Assembly: GCA_018433865.1 (NCBI GenBank)
Contig: JAHDQJ010000010.1
Coordinates: 1-64,000, forward strand
Length of the DNA: 64,000 bases
Reading direction: 5' to 3'
DNA from: Spirochaetales bacterium
GTDB lineage: Bacteria > Spirochaetota > Spirochaetia > Sphaerochaetales > Sphaerochaetaceae
Shown here one piece after another: positions 49,552-58,790 of this stretch. The translations under genes were made by a program, and so were the position numbers. Below the pieces are notes generated by a model. The model saw nothing but the letters and a program-made list of their open reading frames with translations, was not told the origin of the DNA and did not search any database. Each line of letters opens with the position of its first letter. Position 1 is the first letter of the stretch.

Positions 49552-51135
49552 ATGGCAGGACGTTCCGTTCGTTGGATTATCATCGCGCTGTGGTGCGTGT
49601 GCATCTTGCCTCTGTCGGGAGCCGACCAGTCGGTGATCGTCCGTTCTCCATACTATGGGGAACCCGGGACGACGGTAGCCGCGGAATCCCTTGAGCGATC
49701 GTTCGCAGCCCAGCTCGGCCTCGAGTTGATCACGGATGAGGCGCGGATGGCCGACCAGCAAGGCCGGGTGCTCAGCGCGATCTCCAATACCCTGTATCCG
49801 GTGACACCGGGAGACATGCTCTCATTGGTCTATACCGAAGGCAAGAATACCGTCACGTTGCAACTGCAGGTAGACGGGTCCTACCGTGTCGTGATCCCTG
49901 CGTTCGGAACCGTGGACGGGCGGGGGAAGACTCTCGTGGCGTTTGCCCGTGAGATAGAGCAGTTGGTTGTGAACTACATGCCATTCTCATTGCCTCGGGT
50001 GAACCTCATCGGAACCGGATCCTTCACGGTGACCCTTCGCGGCGAGGTCCGTTCCACACGGGATGTGCCGGCATGGGGCCTTACGAGACTCTCTTCGGTG
50101 GTCTCGGGTGCGACCGACCGTGCCTCGACGAGGCAGGTGCGTGTGGTGAGCGCCGATGGCAGTGCCGTCACCTATGATCTGTTCACCGCGTTGCGCGAGG
50201 GAGACTTGGCACAGAATCCTTTCGTCCGTGCCGGGGATGTCGTGACGATCCTCCCTGCGACGAAGATCGTGACGCTGGCTGGTGAGATCGGGCGTCCCGG
50301 GGTGTATCAGCCGCTCACGGGAGAACGGTTGTCCACGATTGTCGAGCGGTATGGGAACGGCATACTTCCGAGCGGCGATGCTGCGGCCGTACTCGTGCGT
50401 CGCTACGGAAGCAGCGCCTCACAAGCGATCGACGTGATCCGCATCTCCTCCGATGAGCTTGCCTCGTTCGAGATCCGCGACATGGATACCATCTACGTCA
50501 GTCCCTTGGTTCCCCTCTCGCGAGCCGTCACGGTCGAAGGTGCGGTCCACATGGGACAGGATGTTCCCGCCGCGAGCTCGCTCAGTTCCTCAGGGAGATT
50601 GTATTATCAGTTCTTTCCCGGCGAGACGGTCCTGCAGATGATGCAGGCCATTGCCCATCGATTCTGGTCGGTAAGCGACCTTGCATCCGCATACCTGCTG
50701 CGCAGCGGCACCTTGGTGCCGGTCGACATACAGTCGATCCTCCTCGGAAAGGATTCGGAGGTTGCGAGCCTCAAGTTGCAGGAGGGTGATCGGTTCGTCA
50801 TTCCGTTCAACCAACTGTTCGTCAACGTGACCGGAGGGGTGCTCCGTCCCGGAACCTTCCCCTATATCCCCGACAAGGGTGCTTCCTATTATATCAATCT
50901 TGCCGGAGGATTCGACCCTGCGAAGAACCGCAACGGTGCCTATGCGATCGTGGACAAATCGGGAAACAAGCTTGATGAAGAGGCGCCGGTTCCTCCCGAG
51001 GCGGTAGTCACCGCGAAGCTGAATACGTTCCAAGCTGTCAACGGCTTGAATCTTGCCACCACCGTCACGATCGTAGGGCTGGTCTCCACGATCCTCGGCA
51101 TCGTGCTGACGGCGGCACAAATCTCTCGGCTCTAG
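49552..51135 (+). CDS. Polysaccharide export protein with SLBB domains (Wza-like)
   Basis: A 527-residue exported protein. After a signal peptide (WIIIALWCVCILPLSGA) comes a Poly_export domain at about residues 75-150 (VTPGDMLSLVYTEGKNTVTL), then several SLBB-type beta-grasp domains (VTLAGEIGRPGVYQPLTGE, VTVEGAVHMGQDVP, VNVTGGVLRPGTFPYIP). A C-terminal membrane segment (TIVGLVSTILGIVLTAA) is present. It should form the outer conduit for capsule or exopolysaccharide together with the BY-kinase encoded next. GAGAGGGAGAGG precedes the ATG. Confidence 0.9.
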   Translation: MAGRSVRWIIIALWCVCILPLSGADQSVIVRSPYYGEPGTTVAAESLERSFAAQLGLELITDEARMADQQGRVLSAISNTLYPVTPGDMLSLVYTEGKNTVTLQLQVDGSYRVVIPAFGTVDGRGKTLVAFAREIEQLVVNYMPFSLPRVNLIGTGSFTVTLRGEVRSTRDVPAWGLTRLSSVVSGATDRASTRQVRVVSADGSAVTYDLFTALREGDLAQNPFVRAGDVVTILPATKIVTLAGEIGRPGVYQPLTGERLSTIVERYGNGILPSGDAAAVLVRRYGSSASQAIDVIRISSDELASFEIRDMDTIYVSPLVPLSRAVTVEGAVHMGQDVPAASSLSSSGRLYYQFFPGETVLQMMQAIAHRFWSVSDLASAYLLRSGTLVPVDIQSILLGKDSEVASLKLQEGDRFVIPFNQLFVNVTGGVLRPGTFPYIPDKGASYYINLAGGFDPAKNRNGAYAIVDKSGNKLDEEAPVPPEAVVTAKLNTFQAVNGLNLATTVTIVGLVSTILGIVLTAAQISRL

Positions 51136-51161
51136 CATATCATGAAGAAGGAGTGCTCCAG

Positions 51162-53663
51162 TTGGACAGCATGAACTTGACCCAACAGATTCACGACGAG
51201 GATTCCCAGGAGGGCATGAGCATCAAGGAGCTGCTGCACATCCTGAAAGTCCGCATGTTGTGGATCATCATCGTTTTCATCCTGGTCGTCGCAGCGGCGA
51301 TCGGCTATCTCCAGTACGTCACGCCCATGTATGAATCGCAGGTGACCATCCTCGTCGAATCCTTGCAGAAAGGGACTGACTTCGAGAGCATGTTGCTCGG
51401 CCAGGGAACCACGAAGATTTCCACCGAGGTTGAGCTGACGCTCAGCCGATCCAACATACAAAGTGCGTTGGACAAGCTCGATCTATCCCGCTATGTGACC
51501 GAGAACGGCATCTCCTACGCTACCGAAGGTGCGGTGGGGAACGTGAAGGCACGCACCAGTGTCACGACGGTGAAGGATACCAACATCGTCCGCATCACGG
51601 TGACCGACCAGATCCCCCAATTCGCCCGTGATTTCGCCAACGCGCTTGCCGAAAGCTACAACGAGCTGCTCGGCAGCATCGCACGCAACAACAAGACCAT
51701 CCAGAAGGAATTCATACAATCCCAGATTCCGATCAACAATGCGCAACTGCAGTCCGCTGCCGATGCGCTCGGACGATTCAGGGAGGAAAGCAACTACATC
51801 CAGCTCTCTGACAAGAGCAAGCTCCTTTCGGAGAAGATCGCCTATTTCCAACTCCGGCGTGAACCGCTCGGCCTGCAACTGAGAGAAGCGGAGATGACCA
51901 TCGCCCTTCACCAAGAGTCGCTGGCGGCAAGCGGGATTCCCTCTTCCTCCTATGCCGAAATCGCCGAAGACATCGATGTCCGTTCCTCCCTCGAATCGTT
52001 CAAGGAGCGCAGTCGCGAGCTGATCCTGTATGAAGCGATCCAGGAGGGCATCCCTGAGGGGACCGAGAGACTCTTCACGCTCCAAAGCTCCTTGAACCAG
52101 ATGCACAAGGCCCTGTTGGACCGGATCACGCTCCTTGTCGCCCCTCGTGGCTTGAGCACGGATCCCCTGATGGTCTTCACCGCACAGGAACTGGCGAAGG
52201 CGATGCACCAGAAGGCAATCACCGCGGCACACATCGAGGTCCTCGAATCGATCGAGATGACCTACACGGATGAGCTGGGGCAGTTGCCGGTGCTTGAACG
52301 CCAATTGCTCGACCTGCAGCGTGATGTCCAAGTCTATGAGGCGCTCAGGATGCGGCTGATGGAACTGCTGGAGGAGGTGAAGATCGCTGAGGCCGCGGTT
52401 GCCGGGAGTGTCACCGTCGTCGATCCGGCGATCATCTCGATGAGTCGGTCGGGAACGCCGATCCCCGTCAGCCCGAACAAGATGCTGATCCTCGCGATCG
52501 CCGTACTGCTTGGTGCAGCCCTCGGTGTGTTGCTCGCGCTTCTGGTCGAGATGCTCGACGTCTCGATCAAGGATGAGGGAGTCTTGCGCAAGCTCTCCGG
52601 TCCGAATCGTCCGCTGCTCGGTTGGATTCCCCTGATGACATTCGGCAAGGACCTCGATATCCCTACCTTGGTAGTCTACAACGATCCGCTCTCATTCGAA
52701 TCGGAACGGTACAAGTTGATTGCGAACAATATCTCCTTCGGTACGATGCGGAGCAATGAACGGATCTTCAGCATCACCAGTCCCGGCATGGGAGAGGGAA
52801 AGACCATCGTCTGCGCGAACATCGCCACCAGCATGGCGATGAACGGCCTGAAAGTGCTGCTCATCGACGGAGACCTCCGTCTGCCTCAGATGGAGACCTT
52901 CTTCAACCTGAAGAAAGGAGCCAGGGGACTCGTCGATGTCGTCGGCAACAATGTCCCGGTCGAGGAAGTCATCGTGCAACCGCTCTCCGACATTCCTTCC
53001 TTGCACCTGTTGGGTCCCGGCATGTTGCCGCCGTTGCCCTCCGCGATCTTCAACTCGGTCGGTTATGTAGAGATGCTTGAACACCTGTTGAGCCTCTATG
53101 ACTATGTCCTGATCGATACCCCGCCGCTGGTATTCGCCAGCGAACTGATGGCCATCGCGAAGCATATCGACGGAATCGCCATCAACGTGCGTGCCGGAAT
53201 CTCCACGAAGGGAGGCCTGCGCGAGTTGCTGGACAACCTCACGTTGGCGGGAGTGAATATCCTCGGTGTCATCTTCAACGGCGTGATCGAATCGAAGATG
53301 GGCGGCCATTACTCTGCGGGCCGCTACTACACCTACCAAGGTTCGGGCTACGCGAAGCGCTATTACAGCGAGCGCTATAACACTGCCAAGGGCAAATCGA
53401 AGAAGGCTACCCAGAGCACGAAGGTCCGCAACAGCTACCAGAAGAACTTCCTGCGAGACCTCAAGCGACGTGAGAAGGAGAGGAACCTCGGTACGTTGAC
53501 TCCGATCAGGCCGTTCATCGACAAGCGCAACCCGTTCACCCTCGATGAGAACCAGGCGATGCCACGCAAGACGTTGGTCCCGATGCCGATCGAAGAAGAC
53601 GGGTCCGATCCGTTGCGGGCGATCGAGACCGATCCCCGTGCAAGGGGACGCGAAGGAGAGTAG
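51162..53663 (+). CDS. Wzc-like polysaccharide co-polymerase and tyrosine autokinase (BY-kinase)
   Basis: An 833-residue inner-membrane protein. Two membrane segments (about 32-52 and 445-465) bracket a Wzz-type periplasmic coiled-coil region. The cytoplasmic kinase has Walker A GMGEGKT near residue 545, Walker A' LLIDGDLRLP and Walker B YVLIDTPPL. Eight tyrosines cluster at about residues 708-740, the expected autophosphorylation site. Unusually, about 90 further residues follow, Lys/Arg-rich then acidic. I chose the TTG at 51162, eight bases after AAGGAG; the ATG at 51171 is the alternative. No glycosyltransferase or polymerase genes follow, so the sugar pathway is elsewhere. Confidence 0.9.
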   Translation: MDSMNLTQQIHDEDSQEGMSIKELLHILKVRMLWIIIVFILVVAAAIGYLQYVTPMYESQVTILVESLQKGTDFESMLLGQGTTKISTEVELTLSRSNIQSALDKLDLSRYVTENGISYATEGAVGNVKARTSVTTVKDTNIVRITVTDQIPQFARDFANALAESYNELLGSIARNNKTIQKEFIQSQIPINNAQLQSAADALGRFREESNYIQLSDKSKLLSEKIAYFQLRREPLGLQLREAEMTIALHQESLAASGIPSSSYAEIAEDIDVRSSLESFKERSRELILYEAIQEGIPEGTERLFTLQSSLNQMHKALLDRITLLVAPRGLSTDPLMVFTAQELAKAMHQKAITAAHIEVLESIEMTYTDELGQLPVLERQLLDLQRDVQVYEALRMRLMELLEEVKIAEAAVAGSVTVVDPAIISMSRSGTPIPVSPNKMLILAIAVLLGAALGVLLALLVEMLDVSIKDEGVLRKLSGPNRPLLGWIPLMTFGKDLDIPTLVVYNDPLSFESERYKLIANNISFGTMRSNERIFSITSPGMGEGKTIVCANIATSMAMNGLKVLLIDGDLRLPQMETFFNLKKGARGLVDVVGNNVPVEEVIVQPLSDIPSLHLLGPGMLPPLPSAIFNSVGYVEMLEHLLSLYDYVLIDTPPLVFASELMAIAKHIDGIAINVRAGISTKGGLRELLDNLTLAGVNILGVIFNGVIESKMGGHYSAGRYYTYQGSGYAKRYYSERYNTAKGKSKKATQSTKVRNSYQKNFLRDLKRREKERNLGTLTPIRPFIDKRNPFTLDENQAMPRKTLVPMPIEEDGSDPLRAIETDPRARGREGE

Positions 53664-53689
53664 ACAGGCGCTTGTGTATCTGGTATGCT
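53661..53689 (+). promoter_or_regulatory. Promoter of the pyr operon
   Basis: TAGACA (53661-53666), 17 bp, TATGCT (53684-53689). The -35 begins on the stop codon of the BY-kinase gene. Transcription would start near 53696, about 20 nt before the leader-peptide ATG. Confidence 0.65.
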
Positions 53690-53716
53690 CAATCAGATTC
53701 GGATGAGGGGGGACGC

Positions 53717-53800
53717 ATGAGGCACAATAGGTTCGGGCGATGTACAGCTGACCTTGGGCCTCGTGTTTTCCCCGATCATTCTTTCGACCAAAACCGGTGA
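53717..53800 (+). CDS. pyrL: Putative pyr leader peptide
   Basis: A 27-codon reading frame begins with ATG at 53717, behind GAGGGGGG (53704-53711), and ends with TGA at 53798-53800. The stop lies inside the 5' arm of the downstream terminator hairpin. A ribosome close behind RNA polymerase would cover the arm and prevent termination; a lagging one would let the hairpin form. The last third of the frame is pyrimidine-rich (GTTTTCCCC, CATTCTTTC), where low UTP would slow polymerase. The layout mirrors enterobacterial pyrBI leader control; the peptide itself need not have a function. Confidence 0.7.
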   Translation: MRHNRFGRCTADLGPRVFPDHSFDQNR

Positions 53801-53821
53801 TGTTTCACCGGTATTTTTTTT
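53793..53821 (+). terminator. Attenuator terminator in the pyrBI leader
   Basis: ACCGGTGA (53793-53800), loop TGTT, TCACCGGT (53805-53812), then A and eight T residues (53814-53821). It is a perfect intrinsic terminator placed before, not after, the structural genes, 34 bases upstream of the pyrBI start. No PyrR-type anti-terminator is obvious, and translation of the leader peptide is the likely switch. Confidence 0.85.
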
Positions 53822-53855
53822 GGGTTTTCGGCAAGACACAAGGGAGATAACAAGC

Positions 53856-55448
53856 ATGGACAACATCTTCACGGGAAGATCGCTGGCGGTAATCGATGAT
53901 CTGACGATCGCCGAGCGCCGGTATCTGTTCGCACAGACGAGAGTACTCAAGGAAGCCATCATCGCCAATGACAAGGAGACGATGGACCGCTTCAGGATCG
54001 ACGATCCCGATTTCGGCCTCTACGAAGTGTTCCTGGAGGACAGTACCAGGACGCGCGAATCCTTCAGGAACGCCGCGAAGTTCCACCGGTCCAAGGTGAG
54101 CGACCTCGCTGCCGATTCCTCCTCCTTCAACAAAGGAGAGAGTTATGCCGACACGTTCAATACCCTTGCCGGCTACCACAACAGCGTCTTCATCATCCGT
54201 AGCAAGCTCGAGGGAGTCTGTCGCTGGCTTGAGGAGGAATCCTCGCTCTATGCACAGCGTAACGGCATCGTACGCAAGCCGGCCTTCATCAACGCAGGAG
54301 ATGGCAAGCACGAACATCCCACGCAAGAGCTGCTCGATGAGTTCACCTTCCTCGAAGACAACGGGTGGGAGGACGGATCGCTCCACCTCGCGTTGGTCGG
54401 AGATCTTTACCACGGCCGGACCGTCCACTCGAAGACCGACGGCCTGAGGATATTCGATTCGGTGAAGATCGACCTCATCGCCCCTGTCGAGCTTGCGATG
54501 CCCGAATCGTATCGCAACCGGATGATCGAAAACGGCTTCACCGTCCGCACGTTCGATTCGATAGACGAGTATCTCGCCCAGGATGACATCGCCTCGAAAT
54601 GGTACTTCACCAGGCCGCAGCTTGAGCGGATGGGCGAACAGATCCTGAAACGACAGGATGAACTGCGTGCGAAAGTCACCTTCCGCAAGGAGTTCATCGA
54701 ACGATTGCCCGCGCACACCAAGTTTTATCACCCGCTCCCGCGGCACCGGATCCACCCGACCATCCCCACCTTCCTCGACGATACCCCGTTGAACGGATGG
54801 GAACGCCAATCGATCAACGGGATGTACGTACGCATCGTCCTCCTCTCGCTGATCGCAGGGAAGATCGGCAACGACTTCGCAGGAGACGAAAAGCGCACGA
54901 GCCGCAATGACGAAGAGTACATCATCGCTGCAGAACCCTCCAGCCATACCGCAGCGACCAAGGAGGAGTCGGTCTCCGAGGGCGTGCGTCCCATCAGGGA
55001 CGGATTGGTGATCGATCACATCTGCCGCGGCGACCGACCAGCCGACATCCGCAGGCACATGGCCATGATCATCCGCGTCATGGGCTTGGATGATGGGAAG
55101 GGCGGGGAGTGGATCTCCACGAGCAAGAAGGATGAGGGGGTCTTCAAGGGCATCATCTTCCGCCCGGGAGCGAGGACGCTCACGAGGAAGGATCTCAAGC
55201 GCCTTGCCGCGGTCGCCGCGGGGTGTACCTTGAACCTCATCGAAGGCGGTCGGGTAGTCCAGAAGTACCGGACCCATCTTCCGCCCCGCATCTATAACTT
55301 TGACGACCTCTCGTGCAATAATGAGGCATGCATCTCCCATCCCTCGCACGGGGAGGGTGTGCCGGCCAGGTTCGAGAGGACTGCCGACAACCGGTATGCG
55401 TGTGCCTATTGCGGTACCGTCCATACCTTCAAGGAAATTTGGAAGTGA
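53856..55448 (+). CDS. pyrBI: Aspartate carbamoyltransferase, fused catalytic and regulatory chains
   Basis: A 530-residue fusion catalysing carbamoyl phosphate plus aspartate to carbamoyl aspartate. The catalytic PyrB part (residues 1 to about 360) has DSTRTRES for carbamoyl phosphate and KHEHPTQ. The regulatory PyrI part (about 370-530) has GLVIDHICRG and a four-cysteine zinc site (CNNEAC then CAYC). Such fusions occur in Thermotoga and some spirochaetes; allosteric nucleotide control is expected. GGGAGAT sets the ATG at 53856, downstream of the attenuator. pyrE follows after eight bases. Confidence 0.95.
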   Translation: MDNIFTGRSLAVIDDLTIAERRYLFAQTRVLKEAIIANDKETMDRFRIDDPDFGLYEVFLEDSTRTRESFRNAAKFHRSKVSDLAADSSSFNKGESYADTFNTLAGYHNSVFIIRSKLEGVCRWLEEESSLYAQRNGIVRKPAFINAGDGKHEHPTQELLDEFTFLEDNGWEDGSLHLALVGDLYHGRTVHSKTDGLRIFDSVKIDLIAPVELAMPESYRNRMIENGFTVRTFDSIDEYLAQDDIASKWYFTRPQLERMGEQILKRQDELRAKVTFRKEFIERLPAHTKFYHPLPRHRIHPTIPTFLDDTPLNGWERQSINGMYVRIVLLSLIAGKIGNDFAGDEKRTSRNDEEYIIAAEPSSHTAATKEESVSEGVRPIRDGLVIDHICRGDRPADIRRHMAMIIRVMGLDDGKGGEWISTSKKDEGVFKGIIFRPGARTLTRKDLKRLAAVAAGCTLNLIEGGRVVQKYRTHLPPRIYNFDDLSCNNEACISHPSHGEGVPARFERTADNRYACAYCGTVHTFKEIWK

Positions 55449-55456
55449 GGAGCAGG

Positions 55457-56167
55457 ATGAACAGGAACACGGAAGATGTACGGAAGGAATACGGGCAGAG
55501 GATCGCGAAGACGGCATTGCGCATGCACGCCATCAAGCTCGCTCCTCATGAACCGTTCACCTGGGCGAGCGGCTACCGGATGCCGATCTATAACGACAAC
55601 CGGCGGTTGTTGGCCGATGCGGAAGCCCGGGCCTTGGTTGCCGAGGGATTCGAGGCGATGCTCGAGGCCCTCGCAATCCCGTTCGACTCCATAGCGGGAA
55701 CCGCAACTGCCGGGATTCCCCATGCGACCACCCTGGCCGACCGGCTTGGCAAGCCGCTGACCTATGTCCGCTCGGCGGGAAAGGACCACGGACTGAAGAA
55801 CCTGATCGAGGGGCTTGGTTCGGACCTCTCCTACCACGGCGAGCGGGTCGTCCTGATCGAGGATCTCATCTCCACGGGGGGCAGCTCGGTCAAGGCCGTG
55901 CAGGCGATCCGCAGTGCAGAAGGCAATGTCGGTCATTGCCTGGCAATCTTCACCTACGGATTGCAAGCCTCGTTCGATGCGTTCGCCGCACTCGATCCGG
56001 TGTGTACACCCCTCTCTCTGCTCGATTATGATATGATGGTGGCTACCGCGCTTGAGGCGGGCTACGTGGATGCGGCGGGAGCGGCCCTGCTTGCCCGCTG
56101 GAGAACCGACCCCTTCGGATGGGGGAGTGCGAACGGCTTCCCGCCGGTCGCCAAGGAGGAAGCATGA
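55457..56167 (+). CDS. pyrE: Orotate phosphoribosyltransferase
   Basis: A 236-residue enzyme joining orotate to PRPP. The PRPP loop is VVLIEDLISTGGSS near residue 140, with FTWASGYRMPIYNDNR near the N-terminus and YVRSAGKDHG for the flexible catalytic loop. GAGGAGCAGG precedes the ATG at 55457; in-frame upstream codons overlap pyrBI. Its stop overlaps pyrF as ATGA. Confidence 0.95.
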   Translation: MNRNTEDVRKEYGQRIAKTALRMHAIKLAPHEPFTWASGYRMPIYNDNRRLLADAEARALVAEGFEAMLEALAIPFDSIAGTATAGIPHATTLADRLGKPLTYVRSAGKDHGLKNLIEGLGSDLSYHGERVVLIEDLISTGGSSVKAVQAIRSAEGNVGHCLAIFTYGLQASFDAFAALDPVCTPLSLLDYDMMVATALEAGYVDAAGAALLARWRTDPFGWGSANGFPPVAKEEA

Positions 56168-57045
56168 CCTACAAGGAGTTGTTGGCCTCGAGTGCCGTGA
56201 AGGTGCATAACTGCGCGTGCATGGGACTGGATCCGCAGTGGGACGTCCTTCCCTACCGCAGCGGGCATATTGCGGATGATCTGCAACGATTCTTCCAGCA
56301 ACTGTTCGAGACGATGGTCAAGTACAACCTCTCTCCCGCGGCGTTCAAGCCGAACATCGGCTATTATGCTGCGCTGGACGATCCGAGAAAGGGTTCCTTC
56401 GAAGGTTCCCTCGCCCTGGCGAGCATCCTCAGCATGCTCGAGTCGCTCTTCCCCGGCATCCCCGTCATCCTCGATTCCAAACGTGGCGACATCGCGCGTT
56501 CCAGCGCAAACTACGCCCAGGAAGCTTTCGAGGTGTGGAGATGTGATGCCGTCACCGTCTCCCCCTACATGGGAACCGATTCGATCACCCCGTTCGATGA
56601 GGACGCTTCAGGCAAGAAAGGCATCTACGTGCTCAACCGGACCAGCAATCCCGGAGCGAAAGACCTGCAGGCCCTGCAAGTCGGCAACGGGGATATGCGA
56701 GAACCGCTGTTCATGGCGGTTGCCCGGCAGATCGATCGTTGGTCCGAAAGGATGGGAGGGATCGGTGCGGTGGTCGGGGCCACGAACCTCGAGGAACTGT
56801 CACTGGTGGCCACCTTGCATGCCCGTCACGAAGTACCGCTTCTCATCCCCGGGGTAGGCAGCCAGGGAGCAAGCGCGAAGATGACCATGCACAGCTTGCG
56901 AGATGCCGGGTATCCGGTCTCCTATGCCCGGATAAACAGCTCGAGCGCGCTGACACACCCATGGAAGATGGCTCCGGCTCCGAGCGGCTGGCTCGACCGT
57001 TGCATCGCGAATATCGACAAGCTGCTCGAGGAGACTGCCCTGTGA
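56164..57045 (+). CDS. pyrF: Orotidine 5'-phosphate decarboxylase, type 2
   Basis: A 293-residue TIM-barrel decarboxylase making UMP. The active-site lysine/aspartate motif is ILDSKRGDIARSSANYA near residue 95, followed by TVSPYMGTDSITPF. Length and motifs fit the longer type 2 group rather than E. coli PyrF. It overlaps pyrE by four bases and the pyrDK fusion by four, so the operon is translationally coupled through this point. Confidence 0.95.
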   Translation: MTYKELLASSAVKVHNCACMGLDPQWDVLPYRSGHIADDLQRFFQQLFETMVKYNLSPAAFKPNIGYYAALDDPRKGSFEGSLALASILSMLESLFPGIPVILDSKRGDIARSSANYAQEAFEVWRCDAVTVSPYMGTDSITPFDEDASGKKGIYVLNRTSNPGAKDLQALQVGNGDMREPLFMAVARQIDRWSERMGGIGAVVGATNLEELSLVATLHARHEVPLLIPGVGSQGASAKMTMHSLRDAGYPVSYARINSSSALTHPWKMAPAPSGWLDRCIANIDKLLEETAL

Positions 57046-58790
57046 CACCGACACGCGACCCCATCGACACCTACGCCCGTCTCAGCGGACTGCACCGACG
57101 CATCCTCGCGAAGGCCGAGCCGATACAATTGGCTACGGTCAGCGGGGTGGCCACCACGAAGACTCCGCTGATCAGGTATGTGGACGAGCGTCTCAAGCCG
57201 ATCAGCCTCATCACCACCAAGAGCTTCCAGGTCACCGCGAATCCGGGAAACCGGGAGCCGATCATCTGTGAGATGCACAGCGGTTCCTTTGGCAATTCGG
57301 TCGGGTTGCGCAACCCGGGGATGGATGTTGCCCTGGCAGAACTGCGGCGGCTGCGTGCCGAATACCCGATGCGTTCGTTATTGAACGTCTCCGTATCCGC
57401 GTCGACAGTGGAAGACTTCATCACGCTCGTCGGTGCGTTCGAAGAGGTGGCCGACATCATCGAACTGAATTTCAGCTGCCCTCACGCATCACCCGGCTAC
57501 GGTGCTTCGATCGGTTGCTCAGCCGAGCTCTCTTCGCTCTACATCCGGGAGATCCGGAATGCCCATCCGAAGTGCGAGGCGCTGATCTTCGCGAAACTGA
57601 CTCCGAATGTCGAGGATATCGGAGCGATAGCCCGTCAGGTCATGGCCGCAGGTGCCGACGGAATAGTCGCCATCAATACGGTAGGACCTGAGATCCATGT
57701 CGAACCGCTCAGCGGGAAGCCGATCCTCAGGAACAAGCTGGGAGGGAAAGGTGGCAAGAGCGGCAAGTGGATCTTCGGCGAGGCGATCCGTTGTGTCGCT
57801 GCGATCAGGAGCGCGATAGGTCCCTCGGTTCCCCTCATCGGCATGGGCGGAGTCTGCACAGGAAGCGATGTCGCCGCGATGATCTCTGCGGGAGCTGATG
57901 TCGTGGGAATCGGATCTGCATTCGGCAAGGTCTCCCAGGAGTCTTGGGCGGACTATGCCGAAGCACTCCATACGGATGCAAGCGCGGTCCTCGGCGGATC
58001 GGAGGATCCCAAACAGGCGGCAACCTGGTATCACGATGAAATTTCCATGGCGTATCAGAAAAGAAGGATCATCGACAGGAGGGAACACGGGTCCGATACC
58101 GTCGTGCTGACGTTGGAAGGTTCCTGGGAGTATGAGGCGGGACAGTTCGTCTTCCTCTGGATACCCGATGCGGGAGAAAAACCGTTCTCCATCGCCCACC
58201 ATGACCCGTTGACCTTCGTCATCAAGCGCAGGGGAGAATTCACCAAGGCCTTGTATGACCTGCGTGCCGGCGATGATCTCTATCTTCGCGGTCTCTACGG
58301 AAAACCCGTCTCCGGTGATACCACCTCGCGGGCGCTGTTGCTCGCGGGCGGGACCGGTGTTGCCGTCCTCCCCGCCCTCGCAAGGCGATTGCATGGGAAA
58401 GGAACCGGGATCGTCACCCTTGTCGGAACCACCGAGACGGGCGGAGGATTGTTGGAGGAACACCTGCGTCCCTATGGAACGATCCGTACCATCGTCGATG
58501 ATGGCGTGCCTGCACGGGTCCTTTCGCATATCGACGAAGCGATCGGTCATGACTACGGCGATCTTGCCTGTTATATCGTGGGGCCGAGCGCGTTCATGCG
58601 CATCGCCGCATCCAAACTGCTCGATCGCGGGATTTCTCCCGATCGCATCCACCTCTCGCTCGAACTGAATACCCTCTGCGGAGTCGGCATGTGCGGAGAA
58701 TGCCTCTGCGGCGATCGTCTCACCTGTTCGTGGGGAACCTTCATGGACTATCGATACCTCAGTGAGCACGCACCGGAGTTGTTATGCTAG
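57042..58790 (+). CDS. pyrDK: Fusion of dihydroorotate dehydrogenase catalytic (PyrD) and electron-transfer (PyrK) subunits
   Basis: A 582-residue fusion. Residues 1 to about 340 are class 1 dihydroorotate dehydrogenase, with the catalytic cysteine in LNFSCPH, FMN-site segments and GMGGVCTGSDVAAMI. Residues about 345-582 are PyrK: a ferredoxin-reductase-like FAD/NAD region (LLAGGTGVAVLPALARRL) and a C-terminal [2Fe-2S] cysteine cluster (CGVGMCGECLCG plus a later Cys). Normally these are separate subunits of an NAD-linked heterotetramer. The SCPH variant resembles the dihydropyrimidine dehydrogenase loop, but the operon argues for dihydroorotate. The GTG start overlaps the pyrF stop. Confidence 0.92.
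   Translation: MTPTRDPIDTYARLSGLHRRILAKAEPIQLATVSGVATTKTPLIRYVDERLKPISLITTKSFQVTANPGNREPIICEMHSGSFGNSVGLRNPGMDVALAELRRLRAEYPMRSLLNVSVSASTVEDFITLVGAFEEVADIIELNFSCPHASPGYGASIGCSAELSSLYIREIRNAHPKCEALIFAKLTPNVEDIGAIARQVMAAGADGIVAINTVGPEIHVEPLSGKPILRNKLGGKGGKSGKWIFGEAIRCVAAIRSAIGPSVPLIGMGGVCTGSDVAAMISAGADVVGIGSAFGKVSQESWADYAEALHTDASAVLGGSEDPKQAATWYHDEISMAYQKRRIIDRREHGSDTVVLTLEGSWEYEAGQFVFLWIPDAGEKPFSIAHHDPLTFVIKRRGEFTKALYDLRAGDDLYLRGLYGKPVSGDTTSRALLLAGGTGVAVLPALARRLHGKGTGIVTLVGTTETGGGLLEEHLRPYGTIRTIVDDGVPARVLSHIDEAIGHDYGDLACYIVGPSAFMRIAASKLLDRGISPDRIHLSLELNTLCGVGMCGECLCGDRLTCSWGTFMDYRYLSEHAPELLC

Noticed and set aside
53805-55517. Minus-strand frame of 570 codons over pyrBI
   Set aside because: pyrBI on the plus strand has all expected motifs, and this frame also crosses the attenuator hairpin.
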